A DNA stretch of 25,612 nucleotides from Paraclostridium hominis (GTDB lineage Bacteria > Bacillota > Clostridia > Peptostreptococcales > Peptostreptococcaceae). The DNA is taken from assembly GCF_014306135.1 (NCBI RefSeq), contig NZ_JACRWD010000012.1, positions 1 to 25,612 on the forward strand, given 5' to 3'. The notes below the pieces were generated by a model. That model was not told the origin of the DNA, made no database searches, and was given only the letters and a program-made list of their open reading frames with translations. Made by a program: the position numbers and the translations under genes. Below are positions 16,263-24,376 of this stretch, piece by piece (positions within the stretch are counted from its first letter, which is position 1; each line of letters opens with the position of its first letter).

Positions 16263-17057
16263 ATGAAAAAAGCTATTTTAGTTGTCAGCTTTGGAACAAG
16301 CTACAAAGAAACAAGAGAAAAGACTATAGAAGCATGTGAAAAGAAGATAAAGAAAGCTTTTGAAGGATATGATTTTTTTAGAGCTTTCACATCTAATATG
16401 ATAATAAGAAAATTAAAAAATAGAGATAACATATATATTGAAAATCCTATAGAAGCTTTAGATAGATTACATAAAGAAGGATATGATGAAGTTATAGTTC
16501 AAACATTACATATAATTTGTGGGGAAGAATATACAAAATTAAAAGAACAAATAAGTCAGTATGAAGGTAAGTTTAACAAGATAGTACTTGGAAGACCCCT
16601 TCTTACTCAGATAGAAGATTATAAGGAAACTATAGAAGCTTTAAAACCACAAATACCAGAGCTAGAAGAAGATGAAGCAGTAGTATTTATGGGACATGGA
16701 ACTGAGCATGAGGCTCATAGTGCTTACCCAGCATTAGATTATATGTTAAAGCAAGAAAATGTTAAAGCCTATGTTGGAACAGTAGAAGGATACCCTGAGA
16801 TAGAAGAAGTAATAGTAAATCTTAAAAAAGATAAAATATCAAAGGTTAGATTAATGCCATTTATGTTAGTTGCAGGAGACCATGCTATAAATGATATGGC
16901 TAGTGATGAAGAAGATTCATGGAAATCAATATTAAATAAAGAAGGATTCAAAACTAAAGTACATTTAAAAGGTTTAGGAGAAAATGAATGTATTCAAGAT
17001 AAATTTGTGAGACACGCACTTAATTGTGTTGAATTAGTAAATGTAGGAGGAAATTAA
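16263..17057 (+). CDS. cbiK: anaerobic sirohydrochlorin cobaltochelatase CbiK
   Basis: CbiK inserts cobalt into sirohydrochlorin at the start of the anaerobic branch. The 264-residue chain begins ILVVSFGTSYKETRE. The metal-site residues of the Salmonella enzyme are matched at the same numbers: His145 (FMGHGTEHEAH), His207 (LVAGDHAINDMA) and Glu89 (TLHIICGEEY). The segment KVRLMPFMLVAGDHA is typical. No signal peptide is present, so it is the cytoplasmic type and not the exported CbiK-P form. Its substrate needs precorrin-2 dehydrogenase, encoded separately at 24377. The chelatase may also make siroheme by inserting iron, as known for some CbiK proteins. Confidence 0.96.
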   Translation: MKKAILVVSFGTSYKETREKTIEACEKKIKKAFEGYDFFRAFTSNMIIRKLKNRDNIYIENPIEALDRLHKEGYDEVIVQTLHIICGEEYTKLKEQISQYEGKFNKIVLGRPLLTQIEDYKETIEALKPQIPELEEDEAVVFMGHGTEHEAHSAYPALDYMLKQENVKAYVGTVEGYPEIEEVIVNLKKDKISKVRLMPFMLVAGDHAINDMASDEEDSWKSILNKEGFKTKVHLKGLGENECIQDKFVRHALNCVELVNVGGN

Positions 17058-17058
17058 T

Positions 17059-17769
17059 ATGGCCAAGTTTTATGGGATAGGTACAGGACCTGGAGATAGT
17101 GAATTAGTGACAGTAAAGGCAGTAAACACAATAAAAAATTTAGATATATTATATACACCAGAAGCTAAAAGAGAAGGAAATAGCTTAGCATTAAGGATAG
17201 TAGAGCCGTATCTACCAGAAAATTTAAAAATAAAACAAAGACATTTTCCAATGAATTTTAATGATGGTGAAAAAATAATTGCTTGGAATAGAGTGGCGGA
17301 TGAAATCGTAGAAGATGTTAGAGAAGGTAAAAATGTTGGATTTGTAACTTTAGGAGATCCTATGATTTACAGTACATATGTATATATAATGGAAAGGCTT
17401 ATAGATAAAATAGATGTTGAAACTATACCTGGTATATCATCATTTTCTAATATAGCATCTAACCAAAACTTCCCATTAGTTATGGATAAAGAACCTCTTA
17501 TAATTGTTCCGTGTACTATAGATGAAGAAAAAATAGACTATGCTTTAGAAAATTATAGTTCTATAGTATTAATGAAAGTTTATAAAAACTTTAAAGAAAT
17601 AGTTAATAAGTTAGAAAAGAATAACTTATTAGAATATTCTATATTAGTTAGTAATTCATCTTTAGACAACGAAGTGGTGTATAATAATCTAAAAGAGATT
17701 GATTTAGAAAATAAAATATCTTATTTTTCTACTATATTAGTAAACAAAGAAAATACTAAGGTAGGATAA
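17059..17769 (+). CDS. cbiL: cobalt-factor II C20-methyltransferase CbiL
   Basis: CbiL adds the C-20 methyl group to cobalt-factor II, the first methylation after cobalt insertion. It has 236 residues. The N-terminus has FYGIGTGPGDSELVTVKAV (4-22), and later segments include FVTLGDPMIYSTYVYI, ETIPGISSFSNIAS and a VLMKVYKNF, as in CbiL/CobI. GTAGGAGGAA (17043-17052) precedes the ATG. It closes the cbi block; hemA follows after 13 bases. No cbiM/N/Q/O transporter genes follow, unlike in the Salmonella operon. Confidence 0.95.
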   Translation: MAKFYGIGTGPGDSELVTVKAVNTIKNLDILYTPEAKREGNSLALRIVEPYLPENLKIKQRHFPMNFNDGEKIIAWNRVADEIVEDVREGKNVGFVTLGDPMIYSTYVYIMERLIDKIDVETIPGISSFSNIASNQNFPLVMDKEPLIIVPCTIDEEKIDYALENYSSIVLMKVYKNFKEIVNKLEKNNLLEYSILVSNSSLDNEVVYNNLKEIDLENKISYFSTILVNKENTKVG

Positions 17770-17782
17770 TCTGGAGGATTAT

Positions 17783-19018
17783 ATGAATTTTGCAGTAGTG
17801 GGAGTTAATCATAATGATACACCTATACATATAAGAGAATGCGTATCTTTTACAGATACGCAAAAAATAGAGAGTATTAACTTCTTATTAGACAATGGAA
17901 TTCAAGAGGTTGTTATACTTTCTACTTGTAATAGAAGTGAAATATATATATATTCGAAAAATATATTGGATAAAGTTGAAATTGTAAAAAATTTTTATGA
18001 AGACTTTTTTAATGTAAGTAATATAAAAAAATATTTATTTTGCAAAGTAGGTCAAGACTCTATAAGACATGTATTTAATGTTGCATCAGGACTTGATTCC
18101 ATAGTTATAGGTGAAGACCAAATTCTTGGACAAGTAAAAGATGCTTATGATTTTTCAAGACAATTAGGAGCAAGTAAAAAGGTATTTAATAAACTTTTTA
18201 GAGAAGCTATAACTGTTTCTAAAGATATAAAAACTACTACTAAAATATCACAGCAGCCATTATCTATAAGTTATATAGGTATTAAATGCTTAAAGGATAA
18301 AATAGGTACTTTAGAAGGAAAAAATGCTTTAATAATTGGTCTTGGTAAAATGAGTAGATTAGCAATGACACATTTACAAGAAGAAAATCTAAACAAAATA
18401 TATATTACAAATAGAAGTTATGGAAAATTACAAGGTTTACAAAATGAGTGTGAAAATTTAATACCTATAAAATTTGAAGATAGGTATAAAGTTATGGGTG
18501 ATGTAGATGTGGTTATAAGTGCAACTGCATCTCCTCACACTGTTATAAAGAAAGAAAATATGCCACTATTATCAAATAAATTATTTATGATGGATATAGC
18601 TTTGCCAAGAGATATAGATAAAAATTTAAATCATATGGAAAATATAGAAGTTTATGATATTGATGATTTAAAGAAAATAAGTGATGAAAATGATAAAAAA
18701 AGAAAAGAGTTAGCATCCTGTGCACAATTAATAATACAAGATAAGGTAGAAGAGTTTAATAGTTGGTTAAAAGCAATAAAAATAGACCCTACTATCCAAT
18801 CTTTAAATGATAAATGTTTAGACATTAGAGAAGATACCCTAGATTATATTTATAGAAAACTAGATTTAGATTGTAAAGAGAAAAAAATAATAGACAAGAT
18901 GCTTACTTCTGCATTAAAAAGACTAATTAGAGAGCCTATATTGAATTTAAAACAAATTAAAGATAGTGGTAAGCAAGAAGAGTATATAAAAGTAGTTGAG
19001 GAATTATTCGACTTGTAA
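17783..19018 (+). CDS. hemA: glutamyl-tRNA reductase HemA
   Basis: HemA reduces glutamyl-tRNA(Glu) with NADPH to glutamate-1-semialdehyde, the first committed step of the C5 route to tetrapyrroles. It has 411 residues. The N-terminus reads FAVVGVNHNDTPIHIRE. The catalytic motif LSTCNRSEIY (46-55) holds nucleophile Cys49. Also seen are SGLDSIVIGEDQILGQVKDAY, the NADPH-binding LIIGLGKMSRL, and ATASPH. A helical C-terminal dimerisation region follows. CTGGAGGA (17770-17777) precedes the ATG. Its location behind cbiL, in the riboswitch-2 operon, ties 5-aminolevulinate supply to cobamide demand. Confidence 0.96.
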   Translation: MNFAVVGVNHNDTPIHIRECVSFTDTQKIESINFLLDNGIQEVVILSTCNRSEIYIYSKNILDKVEIVKNFYEDFFNVSNIKKYLFCKVGQDSIRHVFNVASGLDSIVIGEDQILGQVKDAYDFSRQLGASKKVFNKLFREAITVSKDIKTTTKISQQPLSISYIGIKCLKDKIGTLEGKNALIIGLGKMSRLAMTHLQEENLNKIYITNRSYGKLQGLQNECENLIPIKFEDRYKVMGDVDVVISATASPHTVIKKENMPLLSNKLFMMDIALPRDIDKNLNHMENIEVYDIDDLKKISDENDKKRKELASCAQLIIQDKVEEFNSWLKAIKIDPTIQSLNDKCLDIREDTLDYIYRKLDLDCKEKKIIDKMLTSALKRLIREPILNLKQIKDSGKQEEYIKVVEELFDL

Positions 19019-19043
19019 TATGTGGGACAAAAGGAGATTAAGT

Positions 19044-19949
19044 ATGAAAATCATAGTAGGAAGCAGAGGAAGTAATTTAGCTCTTACTCAAACAAACTGG
19101 GTTATAAGTGAATTGAAGAAACATCATCCAAATATAGAATTTGAAGTTAAGATAATAAAAACTAAAGGGGATTTAATCCAAAACGTTTCTTTGGATAAAA
19201 TAGGGGATAAGGGTTTATTTGTTAAAGAAATAGAACAACAATTATTAGATAAAAAAATTGATATAGCTGTTCACAGTATGAAGGATATGCCATCAAGTTT
19301 ACCTGAAGGTTTAAAATTTGCAGGTGTACCTAAAAGAGAAGATATAAGAGATGTACTTATACTTAAAGAAGGGTATAATTCTTTAGATGATTTACCTGAA
19401 GGTGCTAAGATAGGTAGTGGAAGTAAAAGAAGAAAGTATCAACTTTTAAAGCATAGACCTGATTTAAATATAGTTCCTATAAGAGGTAATATAGAAACTA
19501 GAATGAAAAAGATAGAAGATGAAAACTTATATGGAGTAATACTTGCAGCAGCAGGTTTAAAAAGAGCAGGATTAGAAGAAAAAATAAGTTGTTATTTAGA
19601 TATAGATACAGTTATACCAGCACCAGCACAAGGAGCTTTAGGCATCGAAATAAGAAAAGGAGACCCTAAAGTAGAAGAGGTATTAGACTGTATAAAAGAT
19701 GAAGCCTCACAAATACAAGTAAGTGCAGAAAGAGGATTTTTAGATGGAATCAATGGAAGTTGTCATATTCCTATAGGTGCATATTGTATGGTTAATGGTG
19801 AAAATATAAGTTTAACTGGATTATATGGAGATGAAGAAGGTAAAAAACTTATAACTAAAACTATAGAAGGTAAAAAATCAGAAGCTAGAGAGCTAGGAAT
19901 TGAGTTAGCTAAATTAATTTCAAAGGAGTTTGAGTTTTATGAAGGGTAA
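19044..19949 (+). CDS. hemC: porphobilinogen deaminase (hydroxymethylbilane synthase) HemC
   Basis: HemC joins four porphobilinogen units into hydroxymethylbilane. The open frame extends upstream to 18996, but ATG 19044 is chosen because AAAGGAG (19030-19036) lies 7-8 bases before it and the family N-terminus begins there (KIIVGSRGSNLALTQ). The product is 301 residues. Motifs are GDKGLFVKEIE (54-64), AVHSMKDMP (75-83), IGSGSKRR and PIRGNIETRMKK, plus GSCHIPIGAYC with Cys240, the attachment site of the dipyrromethane cofactor. It is separated from hemA by 25 bases and overlaps the next gene by 11. Confidence 0.96.
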   Translation: MKIIVGSRGSNLALTQTNWVISELKKHHPNIEFEVKIIKTKGDLIQNVSLDKIGDKGLFVKEIEQQLLDKKIDIAVHSMKDMPSSLPEGLKFAGVPKREDIRDVLILKEGYNSLDDLPEGAKIGSGSKRRKYQLLKHRPDLNIVPIRGNIETRMKKIEDENLYGVILAAAGLKRAGLEEKISCYLDIDTVIPAPAQGALGIEIRKGDPKVEEVLDCIKDEASQIQVSAERGFLDGINGSCHIPIGAYCMVNGENISLTGLYGDEEGKKLITKTIEGKKSEARELGIELAKLISKEFEFYEG

Positions 19950-21438
19950 AGTTTACTTAGTTGGAGCCGGGCCTGGAGATTATAAGCTTATGACTTTAAA
20001 AGGAATGGAATGTATAAAAAAAGCTGATGTAATAGTTTATGATAGACTGGCTAATGATAAATATTTAAAAGAAGCAAAAGAAAATTGTGAGTTTATATAT
20101 GTTGGAAAAGCATCTAAAAATCATGCTTTACCACAAGATCAGATAAATGAAGTTATAACTCAAAAGGCTAAAGAAGGGAAAATAGTAACAAGGCTAAAAG
20201 GTGGAGATCCATACGTATTTGGTAGAGGTGGAGAAGAAGCTGAATTTCTTTTAGAAAATGATGTGGAATTTGAAATAGTTCCTGGGATAACATCAGCTAT
20301 AGGCGGACTTTGTTATGCTGGAATACCTATAACTCATAGAGATTATGCATCTTCTTTTCATGTTATAACAGGTCATTTAAAAGATGATGAAAATGATGAA
20401 TTAAACTGGAATGCTTTAGCTAACAATGAAGGAACTTTAGTTTTCTTAATGGGAGTTGCAAATCTAAAAAAAATAAGCAGTAATTTAATAAAAGAAGGTA
20501 AATCTAAAGATACACCAGTAGCATTAATAAGTTGGGCTACTAGATATAACCAAAGAGTAGTTACATCAACTTTAGAAAATGTATATGAGACTGCAATAAA
20601 AGAAGAAGTAAAACCACCAACACTTATAGCAGTAGGTGATGTAGTTAAACTTAGAGATAAATTGAACTTCTTTGAAAACAAGCCTTTATTTGGAAAGAAT
20701 ATATTGGTTACTAGAGCTAGAACTCAAAGTAGTACTTTGGTAGAAAAAATAATGGATTTAGGTGGGAATCCAATAGAAATACCTACCATAAGAATTGAAA
20801 AAGTAGAAAACAATAAAGAATTAGAATACGAAATTAATAACATCAAAAAATATAATTATTTAATACTTACTAGTCAAAATGGAGTAAATATATTTTTTGA
20901 TAAGTTAAGTGAAATGAAATTAGATTTAAGAATATTAGCACATTTAAAAATATGTGCTATTGGGCCTGCTACAGCGAAGGAGCTTAAAAAGAGAGGAATA
21001 ATTGCTGATATAGTTCCTGAAAAGTTTGTAGGAGAAGCAATGTATGATACTTTAAAAGATATATTAAATAGCAATGATAATATACTTATTCCAAGAGGTT
21101 CAAGTGCAAGAGACTTCTTAGTTGATAAATTAAGTGAAATTTGCAATATAAAAGAGGTACATACATACAACACAGTTATAGAAGATAAGTATAAAGATGA
21201 AATAATAGGCTTATTAAATGATGAAACTATAGATTACATAACATTTACAAGTTCATCTACAGTTTCTAATTTTATTGATATAATAGGAAGAGAAAATATA
21301 GATAAACTTAAAAGTACAAAAGTTATATCTATAGGTCCTATAACTAGTAATACAGCTAAAAATTTAGGACTTGAGGTTTATAAAGAACCAAGTAATTACA
21401 CAATAAATGATTTAATTAACTGTATTATACAAGACTAA
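19939..21438 (+). CDS. cobA-hemD: uroporphyrinogen-III C-methyltransferase / uroporphyrinogen-III synthase fusion (CobA-HemD)
   Basis: A two-domain protein of 499 residues. Residues 1 to about 245 form a SUMT methyltransferase, with GKVYLVGAGPGDYKLMTLKG (3-22), the SUMT-specific RLKGGDPYVFGRGGEEAE, a VPGITSAIGGLCYAGIPITHR segment and TGHLK. Residues about 250-499 form uroporphyrinogen-III synthase, opening GKNILVTRARTQSSTL, with ILTSQNGVNIF, IPRGSSARDFL and FTSSSTVSNF. The HemD part closes hydroxymethylbilane into uroporphyrinogen III and the SUMT part makes precorrin-2, so two successive steps sit on one chain. ATG 19939 is used because AAAGGAG (19922-19928) lies upstream; TTG 19930 is too close to it. 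Such fusions are known in Clostridia. SUMT is called CobA in Pseudomonas-type naming, distinct from the Salmonella CobA adenosyltransferase. Confidence 0.95.
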   Translation: MKGKVYLVGAGPGDYKLMTLKGMECIKKADVIVYDRLANDKYLKEAKENCEFIYVGKASKNHALPQDQINEVITQKAKEGKIVTRLKGGDPYVFGRGGEEAEFLLENDVEFEIVPGITSAIGGLCYAGIPITHRDYASSFHVITGHLKDDENDELNWNALANNEGTLVFLMGVANLKKISSNLIKEGKSKDTPVALISWATRYNQRVVTSTLENVYETAIKEEVKPPTLIAVGDVVKLRDKLNFFENKPLFGKNILVTRARTQSSTLVEKIMDLGGNPIEIPTIRIEKVENNKELEYEINNIKKYNYLILTSQNGVNIFFDKLSEMKLDLRILAHLKICAIGPATAKELKKRGIIADIVPEKFVGEAMYDTLKDILNSNDNILIPRGSSARDFLVDKLSEICNIKEVHTYNTVIEDKYKDEIIGLLNDETIDYITFTSSSTVSNFIDIIGRENIDKLKSTKVISIGPITSNTAKNLGLEVYKEPSNYTINDLINCIIQD

Positions 21439-21458
21439 AAATCTAGGGGGAATTTAAG

Positions 21459-22424
21459 ATGTTAAGAAGACCAAGAAGATTAAGAGCAAGTTCTGCAATA
21501 AGAGATTTAGTGAGAGAAACAGTACTAAATATAAATGATTTAATATATCCACTGTTTGTAGTGGAAGGAGAAAATATAAAAGAAGAAATACCATCATTAC
21601 CGGATGTATATCATTTTTCTTTAGATAAATTAGAAGATGAAATAAAAGAGTTAAAAGAATTAGGAATACAACATGTCATATTATTTGGGATACCAGATGA
21701 AAAAGATCCATACGGGAAAGAAGCATATAATGATAATGGTATAGTTCAAAAAGGTATAAGAAAGATAAAAGAAATAGATCCAAGTATGTGTGTAACAACT
21801 GATGTATGTATGTGTCAATACACTAGTCATGGACACTGTGGAATATTAACAGAAAAAGGTTATGTAGATAATGATAAAACACTAGAGTATCTAACTAAAA
21901 TAGCAGTAAGCCATGCTAAAGCTGGAGCTGATATGGTAGCACCATCTGATATGATGGATGGAAGAATACAAGCTATGAGAGAGGGATTAGATGCAGCAGG
22001 TTTTGAAAATGTGGCTATAATGTCATACAGTGTTAAATATGCATCAAGTTTTTATGGACCATTTAGAGATGCAGCTGGTTCTGCACCATCATTTGGAGAT
22101 AGAAAAACATATCAAATGGACCCAGCTAATTCAAATGAAGCTTTAATAGAAGCTGAACTTGATGTTTTAGAAGGAGCAGATATGTTAATGGTTAAACCTG
22201 CATTATCATATCTTGATGTAATAAGAAGAGTTAAAGATAACTTTGATTTACCGCTAGTAGCTTACAATGTAAGTGGAGAGTATTCAATGTTAAAACTTGC
22301 TGTTAAAGAAGGATTATTAAGTGAAGATGCTATATATGAAGCTGTTATGTCAATAAAAAGAGCTGGAGCAGATATAATAATAACTTACTTTGCAAAAGAT
22401 ATAGCAAAGAAAATTAGGGGGTAA
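21459..22424 (+). CDS. hemB: delta-aminolevulinic acid dehydratase (porphobilinogen synthase) HemB
   Basis: HemB condenses two 5-aminolevulinate molecules to porphobilinogen. The 321-residue sequence begins RRPRRLRAS, typical for the family. A zinc site of the cysteine-rich type is present in TDVCMCQYTSHGHCG (Cys117, Cys119, Cys127), so this looks like a zinc-dependent form and not the aspartate-rich magnesium form. The Schiff-base lysines are Lys193 (SVKYASSFYGPF) and Lys246 (MVKPALSYLD). APSDMMDGRI (161-170) is also present. AGGGGGA (21444-21450) precedes the ATG. It follows the cobA-hemD gene by 20 bases. Confidence 0.97.
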   Translation: MLRRPRRLRASSAIRDLVRETVLNINDLIYPLFVVEGENIKEEIPSLPDVYHFSLDKLEDEIKELKELGIQHVILFGIPDEKDPYGKEAYNDNGIVQKGIRKIKEIDPSMCVTTDVCMCQYTSHGHCGILTEKGYVDNDKTLEYLTKIAVSHAKAGADMVAPSDMMDGRIQAMREGLDAAGFENVAIMSYSVKYASSFYGPFRDAAGSAPSFGDRKTYQMDPANSNEALIEAELDVLEGADMLMVKPALSYLDVIRRVKDNFDLPLVAYNVSGEYSMLKLAVKEGLLSEDAIYEAVMSIKRAGADIIITYFAKDIAKKIRG

Positions 22425-22430
22425 TGACCA

Positions 22431-23729
22431 ATGAGAAAAAATGAAAAATCACTTAAAATATATGAAGAAGCAACTAAGTACATACCAGGTGGTGTAAACA
22501 GTCCGGTTAGAGCATTTAAATCAGTAGGATTAGACCCTGTTTTTATAGATAGAGCAGAAGGTTGCAAAATATATGATGTAGATGGAAATGAGTACATAGA
22601 TTATATCTGTTCTTGGGGTCCTCTTATGTTAGGACATAGCCCTAAGGAAATAGTTGATGGAATAGAGGAAGTAGTTAAAAAAGGTACAAGCTATGGAGTT
22701 CCAACTGCTATAGAAGTTGATATGGCTAAACTTATAGTAGAAGCTTATCCTGCTATAGATCAAGTTCGTATGGTTAATTCTGGAACAGAGGCTACTATGA
22801 GTGCTTTAAGAGTTGCTAGAGCTTACACTGGTAGAAATAAAATACTAAAGTTTGAAGGATGTTACCATGGACACTCAGATGCACTTTTAGTTAAATCTGG
22901 ATCAGGAACTATAACTTATGGAGTTCCAACAAGCCCAGGGGTTCCTGAAGATGTTGTTAAAGATACTTTAGTAACTAGATACAATGATATAGAAGCTACA
23001 AAAGCTATATTTGAAGAACATGGAAATGAGATTGCGGCTGTTATATTAGAAACAGTAGCAGGTAATATGGGAGTTGTTCCAGGCAAAAAAGAATTTATAC
23101 AATTCTTAAGAGATATAACTAAAGAATATAAAACAGTTTTAATATTTGATGAAGTTATAACTGGATTCAGATTAGCTTATAACAGTTCTGTAGGTTACTA
23201 TGGAATAGAGCCTGATATGGCTTGCTTTGGTAAAATAATAGGTGCTGGACTTCCAGTAGGAGCTTATGGCGGTAAGAAGGAAATAATGGATATGGTATCT
23301 CCTGTAGGGCCTGTTTATCAAGCTGGTACTTTATCAGGTAACCCACTAGCTATGTATATGGGTAAAAAGAACTTAGAAATATTAAGAGATAGACCTGAAA
23401 TTTATAGTGAGTTAGAAAGAAAAGCTAAGAGACTTGAAGAAGGATTAAGAGCTAATGTTGAAAAATTAGGATTAAACTATACTGTTAATAGAGCTGGATC
23501 TTTAGTTTGTTTATTCTTCGCTGAAGGACCTATAAATAACTATGATGATGTTACTAAGTGTAATGTTGAAATGTTTAATAAGTACTTCGAAGAATTGTTA
23601 AACAGAGGTATCTTACTTGCACCAACTCAATTTGAGGCTATGTTCTTATCTAATGCTCATACTGACGAGATAATAGATGAAACTATTAAGGCTAGCTATG
23701 AAGCTTTAAAAGCTGCTCATAATTTATAA
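22431..23729 (+). CDS. hemL: glutamate-1-semialdehyde 2,1-aminomutase HemL
   Basis: HemL converts glutamate-1-semialdehyde to 5-aminolevulinate, directly using the HemA product. It has 432 residues and is a PLP-dependent class III aminotransferase-like enzyme. Motifs are PGGVNSPVRAFK (19-30), MVNSGTEATMSALR (114-127), EGCYHGHSD, LIFDEVITGFRLA (237-249) and CFGKIIGAGLPVGAYGG, where Lys268 is the PLP lysine. AGGGGG (22416-22421) precedes the ATG. It is the last gene of the long operon and is followed by a strong terminator. Codon use is slightly less AT-rich than in the cbi genes, as is common for conserved, well-expressed genes. Confidence 0.97.
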   Translation: MRKNEKSLKIYEEATKYIPGGVNSPVRAFKSVGLDPVFIDRAEGCKIYDVDGNEYIDYICSWGPLMLGHSPKEIVDGIEEVVKKGTSYGVPTAIEVDMAKLIVEAYPAIDQVRMVNSGTEATMSALRVARAYTGRNKILKFEGCYHGHSDALLVKSGSGTITYGVPTSPGVPEDVVKDTLVTRYNDIEATKAIFEEHGNEIAAVILETVAGNMGVVPGKKEFIQFLRDITKEYKTVLIFDEVITGFRLAYNSSVGYYGIEPDMACFGKIIGAGLPVGAYGGKKEIMDMVSPVGPVYQAGTLSGNPLAMYMGKKNLEILRDRPEIYSELERKAKRLEEGLRANVEKLGLNYTVNRAGSLVCLFFAEGPINNYDDVTKCNVEMFNKYFEELLNRGILLAPTQFEAMFLSNAHTDEIIDETIKASYEALKAAHNL

Positions 23730-23745
23730 ATAAAATTAGATTAGC

Positions 23746-23781
23746 AAGACATTGGATGATTTATAATCCAATGTCTTTTTT
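23746..23781 (+). terminator. intrinsic terminator after hemL
   Basis: A perfect 12-bp stem (23746-23757 with 23766-23777) has an 8-base loop and a run of six T (23776-23781). It begins 16 bases after the hemL stop and marks the end of the cbiP-to-hemL transcription unit. The remaining gap to the next gene is AT-rich and I saw no clear sigma-A promoter in it. Confidence 0.92.
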
Positions 23782-23860
23782 ATATAAAATAAAAAGGTAA
23801 CTCATATTTATTTATAGAAATAGATAAATTGCAAATAAATTTTTAGAGGAGGAACTTTTT

Positions 23861-24322
23861 ATGAAAATTGATAGAGATTTATTGGAAGTATATTTAAATA
23901 AATGGCAAGATATTCTTAGACTTAGAGATTGGGATATTAAGTGTGAATTGGTTGAAGCTGAATGGAGAAAGAGTGGAGATATAAAAATTGATAGAGATGT
24001 CAAACAAGCTGTTTTAATGATAAATAACTATAATAGAAAACATACCAATTTAGAAGCTTTAGTAATTCATGAACTGTTACATCTTAAATTATGGGGTATG
24101 GATCAAATGACAGAGTCTCTTATTTATAGTGTTTTTGGAAATGATGAAAAGAATCCTAAGTTTGAATTTGCTTATAATCAATTTATGCATGAATTGGAAA
24201 GTACTGTAGAAGATTTGGCAAAGGCATATGTAGTTACAGGAGCGGAAAATAAAGATATTTCATTTGGCAGAATTCAAAAGCAAGTGGATGAAGAGTTAGG
24301 ATTAAATATTGATGTTAAATAG
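23861..24322 (+). CDS. small putative zinc metalloprotein with HExxH motif, function unknown
   Basis: I cannot name this 153-residue protein. It has no signal peptide or membrane segment, so it should be cytoplasmic. The most telling part is VIHELLHLKLWG, with HExxH at His70-Glu71 and His74, preceded by a long helix-like stretch; this is the zinc-binding pattern of metallopeptidases. A second acidic helix (about 108-122: FMHELESTVEDLA) could supply the third zinc ligand, perhaps Glu113 or Glu116. The N-terminal part WQDILRLRDWDIKCELVEAEW recalls small SprT-like or phage-associated metallopeptidase-like proteins, but that link is from memory. AGAGGAGGA (23845-23853) gives a strong start. It lies after the hemL terminator, so it is probably not in the cobalamin operon, and may be read with the next gene (54-base gap). 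Confidence 0.8.
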   Translation: MKIDRDLLEVYLNKWQDILRLRDWDIKCELVEAEWRKSGDIKIDRDVKQAVLMINNYNRKHTNLEALVIHELLHLKLWGMDQMTESLIYSVFGNDEKNPKFEFAYNQFMHELESTVEDLAKAYVVTGAENKDISFGRIQKQVDEELGLNIDVK

Positions 24323-24329
24323 TTTTTAG

Positions 24330-24359
24330 TTGTAATATAATTATATATATGAATATAAT
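24330..24359 (+). promoter_or_regulatory. possible promoter for the precorrin-2 dehydrogenase gene
   Basis: A perfect -10 hexamer TATAAT occurs at 24336-24341, and a second one at 24354-24359, the latter 18 bases after TTGTAA (24330-24335). The first lacks a good -35; the second would start the RNA inside the ribosome site of the next gene. In DNA this AT-rich, either match may be chance. If real, the gene at 24377 would be transcribed apart from both riboswitches. Confidence 0.3.
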
Positions 24360-24376
24360 TTGAAGGGATTTAAAAT

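Noticed and set aside
18996..19043. N-terminal extension of HemC from 18996
   Set aside because: It overlaps the hemA end and the extra residues do not belong to HemC; the ribosome site at 19030-19036 fits ATG 19044.
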